DNA from: Candidatus Merdenecus merdavium
GTDB lineage: Bacteria; Bacillota; Clostridia; Lachnospirales; Lachnospiraceae
DNA length: 13,828 nt
NCBI GenBank assembly: GCA_018715425.1
Contig: DVLR01000030.1
Span: 1 to 13,828 of the forward strand
Reading direction: 5' to 3'
Positions 7,032 through 12,628 of the stretch are shown here, piece after piece. Both the position numbers and the translations under genes were made by a program. The notes under the pieces were generated by a model. The model did not search any database, was not told the DNA's origin, and worked only from the letters and a program-made list of their open reading frames with translations. Numbering within the stretch: the stretch's first letter is position 1; every line of letters starts with the position of its first letter.

Positions 7032-8300
7032 ATGGGTATGACAATGACGCAAAAAATATTAGCAGCACATGCAGGTTTAAATGAAGTAAAGGCTGGACAA
7101 TTAATCGAAGCAGATTTAGACCTGGTGTTAGGCAATGATATCACTGCTCCAGTTGCTATTAAAGAAATGGAAAAAATCAAAGGTGAGGGAGTATTTAATA
7201 AAGATAAAATTGCGCTTGTCCTAGATCATTTCGTTCCTAATAAAGACATAAAGTCCGCAGAAAATTGTAAGTGCGTCAGAGAGTTTGCACAGAAACATGA
7301 GATTACCAATTTTTTTGATGTAGGGGATATGGGAATTGAACATGCCTTATTGCCTGAAAAGGGATTGACCGTTGCAGGAGATGTTATTATAGGAGCTGAT
7401 TCCCATACTTGTACATACGGTGCATTAGGTGCTTTCTCTACAGGAGTAGGAAGCACAGACATGGCTGCTGGTATGGCAACAGGAAAAGCATGGTTTAAAG
7501 TGCCATCAGCAATTAAATTTAATATGATCGGTAAACCTTCAAAATGGGTAAGCGGTAAAGATGTTATTTTACATATTATCGGTAAAATCGGTGTAGATGG
7601 AGCAAGATATAAATCCATGGAATTTGTAGGAGAAGGAATTCAACATTTGTCTATAGATGATCGTTTTACTATTGCAAACATGGCTATTGAAGCTGGTGGG
7701 AAAAATGGAATCTTTCCAGTAGATGATGTGGCTCTTACTTATATAAAAGAACGGAGTAAAAAGCCTTATACTATTTATGAAGCCGATGTTGATGCAGAAT
7801 ATGATGAAGAATATACCATTGATCTAAGTACCTTAGAACCAACGGTAGCCTTTCCACACTTACCTGAAAATACGAAGCCAATAAGTGCTGTAACAGAGGA
7901 AGTGAAGGCAGATCAGGTTGTAATAGGTTCTTGTACAAATGGTCGAATTGATGATCTAAGGATTGCAGCTGAAATCATTAGAGGGGAAAGAATAGCGAAA
8001 GGGGTACGCTGTATCATTATTCCTGCAACACAGGAAATTTATTTACAGGCTATTGAAGAAGGGCTTGTTAAAATCTTTATTGAAGCTGGTGCCATTGTAA
8101 GCACACCGACTTGCGGTCCTTGTTTAGGTGGTTACATGGGAATTTTAGCATCTGGAGAAAAATGTATCTCTACAACGAATCGTAATTTCGTTGGTCGTAT
8201 GGGACACGTAGATTCAGAAGTTTATTTAGTAAGCCCTGCTGTGGCAGCAGCTAGTGCAGTAACAGGAAAATTAAACAGCCCAGAAGCTCTCGGAATGTAG
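7032..8300 (+). CDS. leuC: 3-isopropylmalate dehydratase large subunit
   Basis: This 422-residue aconitase-family protein, with LeuD, isomerises 2-isopropylmalate to 3-isopropylmalate in leucine synthesis. The 4Fe-4S ligands are C301 (GSCTNGRIDDL), C361 and C364 (TPTCGPCLGGYMG). Substrate-site signatures include LDHFVPNKD (64-72), GADSHTCTYGALG (121-133) and GSTDMA (140-145). The length fits the short archaeal/clostridial type of LeuC rather than the roughly 466-residue E. coli type. This subfamily also includes homoaconitase and related hydratases; the nearby leuA and leucine T-box favour LeuC. AGGAGG (7018-7023) lies 8 nt before ATG 7032; an in-frame ATG at 7038 is a less likely start. leuD follows after 20 bp. 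Confidence 0.93.
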   Translation: MGMTMTQKILAAHAGLNEVKAGQLIEADLDLVLGNDITAPVAIKEMEKIKGEGVFNKDKIALVLDHFVPNKDIKSAENCKCVREFAQKHEITNFFDVGDMGIEHALLPEKGLTVAGDVIIGADSHTCTYGALGAFSTGVGSTDMAAGMATGKAWFKVPSAIKFNMIGKPSKWVSGKDVILHIIGKIGVDGARYKSMEFVGEGIQHLSIDDRFTIANMAIEAGGKNGIFPVDDVALTYIKERSKKPYTIYEADVDAEYDEEYTIDLSTLEPTVAFPHLPENTKPISAVTEEVKADQVVIGSCTNGRIDDLRIAAEIIRGERIAKGVRCIIIPATQEIYLQAIEEGLVKIFIEAGAIVSTPTCGPCLGGYMGILASGEKCISTTNRNFVGRMGHVDSEVYLVSPAVAAASAVTGKLNSPEALGM

Positions 8301-8320
8301 ATAAGCAGGAGGATGAAAAC

Positions 8321-8806
8321 ATGAAAGCATTAGGAAAAGTATTTAAATATGGAGATAACGTTGATACAGATGTCATTATACCAGCAAGATATCTTAATTC
8401 GTCAGATCCAGCAGAACTTGCACAGCATTGTATGATAGATATTGATAAAGATTTTGCAAAACGCGTATCAAAAGGAGACTTGATTGTAGCCAATAAAAAT
8501 TTCGGGTGTGGATCTTCTAGAGAGCATGCTCCAATTGCTATCAAAGCATCTGGAATCAGCTGTGTTATTGCAGAAACATTTGCAAGAATTTTTTATAGAA
8601 ATGCCATTAATATTGGTTTACCTATTATTGAATGTGAGGCTGCAGCAAAAGATATTGATGCTGGAGATGAAGTAGAAGTGGATTTTGACAGTGGTATGAT
8701 TTATAATCGAACAAAAGGGAATGAGTATCAAGGCCAGGCATTTCCTGAATTTATGCAAAAGATCATCAAAAGTGAAGGTCTCATTAACTATATTAATCGT
8801 AAATAA
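8321..8806 (+). CDS. leuD: 3-isopropylmalate dehydratase small subunit
   Basis: This 161-residue swivel-domain partner of LeuC completes the active site of isopropylmalate isomerase. Signatures are the NVDTDVIIPARYLN start (13-26), with the loop after PARY that influences substrate choice in this family, and NKNFGCGSSREHAP (58-71), followed by the AETFARIFYRNAINIGLP segment (84-101). The length agrees with the archaeal/clostridial LeuD type and matches its short LeuC partner. AGGAGG (8307-8312) stands 8 nt before ATG 8321. There is no hairpin terminator after the TAA, and the next promoter begins 27 bp downstream, so transcripts may continue into the T-box leader. leuB, often next in such operons, is absent. 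Confidence 0.93.
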   Translation: MKALGKVFKYGDNVDTDVIIPARYLNSSDPAELAQHCMIDIDKDFAKRVSKGDLIVANKNFGCGSSREHAPIAIKASGISCVIAETFARIFYRNAINIGLPIIECEAAAKDIDAGDEVEVDFDSGMIYNRTKGNEYQGQAFPEFMQKIIKSEGLINYINRK

Positions 8807-8832
8807 CCATAAAAGAAATTTGGGAAAAAGTA

Positions 8833-8861
8833 TTGACAAAGAAAAATAAGAGTGGTATCAT
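8833..8861 (+). promoter_or_regulatory. Promoter of the leucine T-box / leuA transcript
   Basis: A perfect -35 TTGACA (8833-8838), a 17-bp spacer and -10 TATCAT (8856-8861) stand just upstream of the T-box leader. Transcription should begin near 8868. Confidence 0.8.
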
Positions 8862-8867
8862 CTATAG

Positions 8868-9187
8868 ATAATCAATATCATAAAGGCATTGATGAGGAAT
8901 AGTATAATTATTTCTTACTTTCAGAAAGCTGTTGGTTGATGAAAAACAGTAGAAGAATTTTTTAGAACTCACCTCTGAGCAGCTGTCCAAAATTCCATAA
9001 GAAGAGTAGGCACAGACGGATCCCAACCGTTATCTAGGGAAGATATAAGATTCAGTTGAATTCGTATCTGTCAAGAGTGTGAAAGTGATTTCACGAAATA
9101 AAGAGTGGTACCGCGTAAGGTAGATGAATTTAACCTTCCGTCTCTATTAGCATATTTTTGTGCTGAAATAGAGTCGGAGGGTTTTTT
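8868..9187 (+). ncRNA. T-box riboswitch, leucine specifier (CUC)
   Basis: This leader should sense uncharged tRNA-Leu and allow leuA transcription when leucyl-tRNA is low. Stem I begins with GATGAGGAATAGTA (8891-8904); its base GAGG (8894-8897) pairs with CCTC (8972-8975). The specifier is CTC at 8968-8970 in GAA-CTC-A, placed directly before the closing stem, and reads leucine. A Stem II-type element CGGATCCCAACCG (9017-9029) follows, then hairpins 9041-9069 and 9079-9094 (GTGAAA/TTTCAC). The T-box proper AGAGTGGTACCGCG lies at 9102-9115; TGGT would pair with an ACCA tRNA end, agreeing with the A discriminator of tRNA-Leu. In the antiterminator, AGAG pairs with CTCT (9142-9145), GCG with CGT, and AAGGT (9117-9121) with ACCTT (9133-9137). 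These segments compete with the terminator. Confidence 0.93.
9133..9187 (+). terminator. T-box-controlled intrinsic terminator upstream of leuA
   Basis: ACCTTCCGTCTCTATT (9133-9148) pairs with AATAGAGTCGGAGG (9167-9180), with small mismatches, and is followed by six T residues (9182-9187). Its 5' arm contains the CGT and CTCT used by the antiterminator, giving the mutually exclusive switch. Confidence 0.9.
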
Positions 9188-9275
9188 ATATGATAAGATA
9201 GTTTTTCTATGATATAAAACCTCAAAGAGAGAATTTATCTGCAAGATTTTCAGTTATTCCATGATTGAGTCAGAA

Positions 9276-9281
9276 AAGGAG
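9276..9281 (+). promoter_or_regulatory. Ribosome binding site fixing the leuA start at 9291
   Basis: AAGGAG lies 9 nt before ATG 9291. The earlier in-frame ATG at 9261 is preceded by a sequence without a Shine-Dalgarno match, and starting there would place this site inside the gene. Confidence 0.75.
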
Positions 9282-9290
9282 AGAGAAGAG

Positions 9291-10952
9291 ATGAAGAATA
9301 ATAATAAGTATACAAGACAGTTTTTTTTGCCACCAGAAATATGTATGGATTGGGCCAAAAAATCATATATAAATAAAGCACCGACTTGGTGTAGTGTAGA
9401 TTTAAGAGATGGTAATCAAGCACTTGTAGTACCTATGAGTTTAGATCAGAAGGTGAGCTTCTTCAAACTCCTTGTTAAAATTGGATTTAAAGAGATTGAG
9501 GTTGGATTTCCAGCTGCATCAGAAACAGAATATGAATTTATTAGGAAATTAATTGATGAAGATTTAATTCCTGATGATGTTACTATACAAGTATTAACAC
9601 AAGCGAGAGAGCACATTATAGAAAAAACTTTTGCAGCTTTAAAAGGAGCAAAAAAAGCCGTCGTACACGTCTATAACTCAACATCATTTGCCCAGAGGCA
9701 GCAAGTATTCAGAAAGACCAAAGAGGAAATCAAACAGATAGCTGTTGATGGTGCAAAATTATTAAAAGAAATGGCAGAAAAAACAGAAGGATCTTTTTCT
9801 TTTGAATATAGTCCAGAGAGTTTTTCTGGTACAGAAACGGATTTTGCATTGGAAGTTTGTAATGCAGTATTAGAAGTATGGCAGCCTACAAAAGATCATA
9901 AAGCGATTATCAATCTTCCAGATACGGTGCAAAATGCCATGTCACACGTATATGCTAACCAAATAGAGTATATGTGTAAAAATATGAAATACAGAGAGAA
10001 TGTAATCGTATCCCTTCATCCTCATAATGATCGAGGCTGTGGCGTTGCTCATGCCGAAATGGGATTGCTTGCAGGCGCTGATAGAATAGAGGGAACGCTT
10101 TTTGGAAATGGTGAGAGAACAGGTAATGTGGATATTATCACTCTTGCCATGAATATGTTTTCCCAGGGAGTAGATCCTAAGCTTAATTTAACTGATATGA
10201 CAAGGATTTGTAATGAGTATGAAGAGTATACTGGTATGCTTGTGGGTGAAAGACAGCCATATAGTGGATCACTTGTCTTTGCAGCATTTTCTGGTTCTCA
10301 TCAAGATGCCATTGCAAAGGGTATGAAATATCGGGAAGAAGAAGAGAGGGAATTCTGGACGGTACCATATCTTCCTATTGATCCTACAGATGTGGGTCGT
10401 CATTATGATGCTGACGTTATTAGAATCAACAGTCAATCTGGAAAAGGTGGTATCGGTTATATCTTGGAACAAAAATTTGGCTTAATTCTTCCAGCAAAAA
10501 TGAGAGAAGCCATGGGATATATTGCAAAAGAAGTATCCGATCACACTCACAAAGAGTTACTACCAGAAGAGATCTTCGAGTTATTCAAAGAAAGGTTTGA
10601 AGACATCAATGAGCCTTATCAGATTTCTGATATAGACTTTAAAGTAGAAAATGGAATAACAGCCATAGTTACTTCTACGTATCAAGGAGTGGAAAAGGTT
10701 ACAACAGCTGCTGGAAATGGTCGCTTAAATGCAGTAAGCAATGCAATGAAGAAATGTTATAACCTTCAATATGATTTAGTAACATACCAAGAACATGCAT
10801 TAGAGCAGAGTTCCAGTTCTAAAGCCATCGCATATGTGGGATTGAAGAAACCAAACGGAAAGATCTATTGGGGAGCAGGAGTTGATCCTGATATTGCATC
10901 ATCTTCTATTTACGCTTTAATGAGTGCTATCAACAATATGGAGAAACAATAA
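9291..10952 (+). CDS. leuA: 2-isopropylmalate synthase, yeast-type
   Basis: This 553-residue enzyme condenses acetyl-CoA with 2-oxoisovalerate, the committed step of leucine synthesis. The TIM-barrel catalytic domain shows SVDLRDGNQALV (35-46), GFKEIEVGFPAAS (65-77), SLHPHNDRG (241-249) with metal-binding H243 and H245, and GNGERTGNVD (272-281). The C-terminal part (about 430-553) is the LeuA regulatory/dimerisation domain, usually the site of leucine feedback inhibition. The N-terminus (YTRQFFLPPE) and overall length mark the longer yeast/actinobacterial type (LeuA2), not the E. coli type. The start is placed at 9291 by the ribosome binding site; an in-frame ATG 30 bp upstream is rejected. 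Expression is controlled by the T-box. ybaK follows after 23 bp. Confidence 0.95.
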   Translation: MKNNNKYTRQFFLPPEICMDWAKKSYINKAPTWCSVDLRDGNQALVVPMSLDQKVSFFKLLVKIGFKEIEVGFPAASETEYEFIRKLIDEDLIPDDVTIQVLTQAREHIIEKTFAALKGAKKAVVHVYNSTSFAQRQQVFRKTKEEIKQIAVDGAKLLKEMAEKTEGSFSFEYSPESFSGTETDFALEVCNAVLEVWQPTKDHKAIINLPDTVQNAMSHVYANQIEYMCKNMKYRENVIVSLHPHNDRGCGVAHAEMGLLAGADRIEGTLFGNGERTGNVDIITLAMNMFSQGVDPKLNLTDMTRICNEYEEYTGMLVGERQPYSGSLVFAAFSGSHQDAIAKGMKYREEEEREFWTVPYLPIDPTDVGRHYDADVIRINSQSGKGGIGYILEQKFGLILPAKMREAMGYIAKEVSDHTHKELLPEEIFELFKERFEDINEPYQISDIDFKVENGITAIVTSTYQGVEKVTTAAGNGRLNAVSNAMKKCYNLQYDLVTYQEHALEQSSSSKAIAYVGLKKPNGKIYWGAGVDPDIASSSIYALMSAINNMEKQ

Positions 10953-10963
10953 AGTAAAATACC

Positions 10964-10968
10964 AGGAG
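10964..10968 (+). promoter_or_regulatory. Ribosome binding site deciding the ybaK start
   Basis: AGGAG ends 1 nt before ATG 10970, too close to serve it, but stands 7 nt before the second in-frame ATG at 10976, which is therefore taken as the start. Confidence 0.7.
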
Positions 10969-10975
10969 AATGAAA

Positions 10976-11455
10976 ATGACAAAAACCAATGCTATGCGTT
11001 TACTAGAAAAAAGTAAAATAAGTTATTCTACGGTGGAGTATGAAGTAGATGAAAATGATTTATCTGGACAGCATGTAGCACAGCAACTTTTACAGCCTTG
11101 TGAAAGTGTATTTAAAACCCTGGTGGTAAAAGGGCAAAAGCAAGGATACAATGTTTGCTGTATACCTGTAAATGAAGAGTTAGATATGAAGAAAGTAGCG
11201 AAAATTATAAAAGATAAAAAGGTGGAAATGATACCTGTGAAGGATCTCTTAAAAGTAACTGGATATATTCGCGGTGGTTGTTCTCCCATTGGGATGAAAA
11301 AGCATTTTCCAACTTATTTTCATGAGTCAGTACTAGAACAATCTGAAATAGCCATTAGTGCTGGAGTACGTGGCATGCAAATTATGATAGAGCCATCCAT
11401 TCTATTAGAATTCCTTGGTGCAAAACATGCTGATCTTATAAAAAGAGACGAATAG
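10976..11455 (+). CDS. ybaK: YbaK/EbsC family Cys-tRNA(Pro) deacylase
   Basis: This 159-residue single-domain protein is of the YbaK editing family, which hydrolyses Cys-tRNA(Pro) made when prolyl-tRNA synthetase mischarges cysteine. The signatures are VFKTLVVKG (45-53), containing the conserved lysine (K47) corresponding to K46 of Haemophilus YbaK, and GYIRGGCSPIGMKK (96-109). The N-terminal TKTNAMRLLEK is also typical. Length is normal for a free-standing member. It lies 23 bp behind leuA with no promoter or terminator between, so it should be cotranscribed and indirectly subject to the leucine T-box. The functional reason for that pairing is unknown. Exact substrate specificity (YbaK versus ProX or other INS-like enzymes) cannot be settled here, but the motifs fit YbaK best. 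Confidence 0.87.
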   Translation: MTKTNAMRLLEKSKISYSTVEYEVDENDLSGQHVAQQLLQPCESVFKTLVVKGQKQGYNVCCIPVNEELDMKKVAKIIKDKKVEMIPVKDLLKVTGYIRGGCSPIGMKKHFPTYFHESVLEQSEIAISAGVRGMQIMIEPSILLEFLGAKHADLIKRDE

Positions 11456-11459
11456 ATAA

Positions 11460-11488
11460 TTGACATAGGGCTTAAGATTGTTTATACT
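11460..11488 (+). promoter_or_regulatory. Promoter of the SleB-like hydrolase gene
   Basis: A perfect -35 TTGACA (11460-11465), a 17-bp spacer and -10 TATACT (11483-11488) begin 5 bp after the ybaK stop. The start point near 11495 gives a leader of about 59 nt. This housekeeping-type promoter argues against strictly sporulation-specific expression. No terminator separates it from ybaK, so read-through from leuA-ybaK is also possible. Confidence 0.75.
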
Positions 11489-11553
11489 CTAGTAGATCGC
11501 TAATTTTAAGATTTAAGTTTCAAAAAGAATCGGCTATCTTAGAAGGAGTACGT

Positions 11554-12417
11554 ATGCAAAGAACATGGAAAGACTTTTTTATAATAAACAGAAGTTGGAA
11601 GAAAAAACGAAACAGAGTAACGAAAGCAAAATTCCAACTGATTACTTGTCTTGTATTGGCTTTATTAGGTGTAGTGGTTACGTTATCGGGATTTAAGGGA
11701 CTTATTGGCGTTGGAAAAGATCGTGTATACGCTACCCCAGATGTAACATTAGAAGAGAATTCTCACCAAATACAGGAGTCAAATGTATGGAACGAAGGGC
11801 CTTATTTAGAGTTAAGTGGTTTAATTGATAGCGTGAAGGGTGTTGCTAAATACTCAAATAGCAGAAAAGACTTTCAAGTAGAAAACGCATTTGAACAAGT
11901 ATTAGTAGGAACGTCTGTTGCGAATAAAGAGGCAATTGCTAAAATATCCGTATCCCAATCATTAAGAACCACAACAAATGACTTAAGTAAGTATGCAGAA
12001 GAGCTTGTTGCGGAAAATCAAATGTCTCAAAGAGACTATGAGGCACTTCTTCATATTGTTGAAGCTGAGGCTACTGGTGAGGGGCTATTGGGCAAAATAC
12101 TCGTTGCAAATGTAGTCTTAAATCGAGTAGATAATCCACATTTTCCTGATTCCATATATGATGTAGTATGGGAAAAATCAAATGGAATTCCTCAATTTTC
12201 GCCAACCGTTGATGGTAGAATAAATACCATTCCTATAACTGACGAGACCATAGAAGCAGTAAATCACGCTATAAATGGAGAAGATTACTCTCAAGGTGCT
12301 CTGTTCTTTTCAGCAAGAGCACAAGCAGATCCAGAAAATATGCTTTGGTTTGATGGAGAATTACAGTTTTTATTCAATAGAAAGAATCATGATTTCTATA
12401 CTTTAGCCGAAAAATAA
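11554..12417 (+). CDS. Membrane-anchored SleB-type cell wall hydrolase
   Basis: This 287-residue protein has a lysine/arginine-rich N-terminus (14-26), one hydrophobic segment (about 28-46) that acts as a signal anchor or uncleaved signal, a low-complexity linker (about 60-155), and a C-terminal Hydrolase_2 (SleB) domain (about 160-285). The segment IVEAEATGEGLLGKILVANVVLNRV (168-192) matches the SleB core; E172 aligns with the catalytic Glu of Bacillus SleB (GEARGE). SleB enzymes are peptidoglycan lytic transglycosylases, with spore-cortex lysis as the classic role, but vegetative homologues are common in Clostridia. No peptidoglycan-binding domain is visible N-terminally, unlike Bacillus SleB. 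Start ATG 11554 follows AGAAGGAG (11541-11548). The gene has its own promoter and terminator, so it is probably monocistronic. No spore-specific evidence is seen. Confidence 0.83.
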   Translation: MQRTWKDFFIINRSWKKKRNRVTKAKFQLITCLVLALLGVVVTLSGFKGLIGVGKDRVYATPDVTLEENSHQIQESNVWNEGPYLELSGLIDSVKGVAKYSNSRKDFQVENAFEQVLVGTSVANKEAIAKISVSQSLRTTTNDLSKYAEELVAENQMSQRDYEALLHIVEAEATGEGLLGKILVANVVLNRVDNPHFPDSIYDVVWEKSNGIPQFSPTVDGRINTIPITDETIEAVNHAINGEDYSQGALFFSARAQADPENMLWFDGELQFLFNRKNHDFYTLAEK

Positions 12418-12423
12418 TACCAT

Positions 12424-12453
12424 TACATTCCTCTTGAAAGAGTGAGGGATGTA
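12424..12453 (+). other. First hairpin downstream of the SleB-like gene
   Basis: TACATTCCTC (12424-12433) pairs with GAGGGATGTA (12444-12453) over 10 bp with one G-U, around a 10-nt loop. It begins 6 nt after the stop codon and has no U-tract, so by itself it is not a normal terminator. It may protect the 3' end or assist the terminator just downstream. Confidence 0.55.
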
Positions 12454-12464
12454 TGTATCATAAG

Positions 12465-12494
12465 GAGAGTTTCCAGATGGGAACTCTCTTTTTT
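12465..12494 (+). terminator. Rho-independent terminator after the SleB-like gene
   Basis: GAGAGTTTCC (12465-12474) pairs with GGGAACTCTC (12479-12488), a 10-bp stem with one G-U and an AGAT tetraloop, followed by six T residues (12489-12494). This is a textbook intrinsic terminator separating the hydrolase gene from thrC. Confidence 0.92.
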
Positions 12495-12539
12495 CGAGAA
12501 AACCCTTCAAAACAATTTAGCAAAGTGAAGTGTTAATTC

Positions 12540-12568
12540 TTGTACTTACTAAAGGAATATGATATAAT
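12540..12568 (+). promoter_or_regulatory. Promoter of thrC
   Basis: -35 TTGTAC (12540-12545), a 17-bp spacer and a perfect -10 TATAAT (12563-12568). The expected start near 12575 leaves a leader of about 54 nt, in which I see no T-box, riboswitch or attenuator. Confidence 0.78.
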
Positions 12569-12628
12569 TTTTATCGATAAGATAATTTACATTAATACAT
12601 ATAAAGAAAAGATTGGATGGTAAAGAGT

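Noticed and set aside
7226..7618. 130-codon minus-strand open frame inside leuC
   Set aside because: It is fully covered by conserved LeuC sequence, and its composition looks like an antisense reading of that gene.
8251..8839. Minus-strand open frames across leuD and its ends
   Set aside because: They overlap leuD, whose motifs and ribosome binding site are clear; no independent support exists.
10183..10472. Two overlapping minus-strand open frames inside leuA
   Set aside because: They are shadows of the LeuA catalytic domain with no start signals.
11023..11289. Minus-strand open frame inside ybaK
   Set aside because: It has a cysteine-rich look but is antisense to conserved YbaK motifs and has no ribosome binding site.
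12569..12628. Possible threonine attenuator or riboswitch ahead of thrC
   Set aside because: The leader is only about 54 nt and A/T-rich, with no stable terminator-antiterminator pair or threonine-rich leader peptide.
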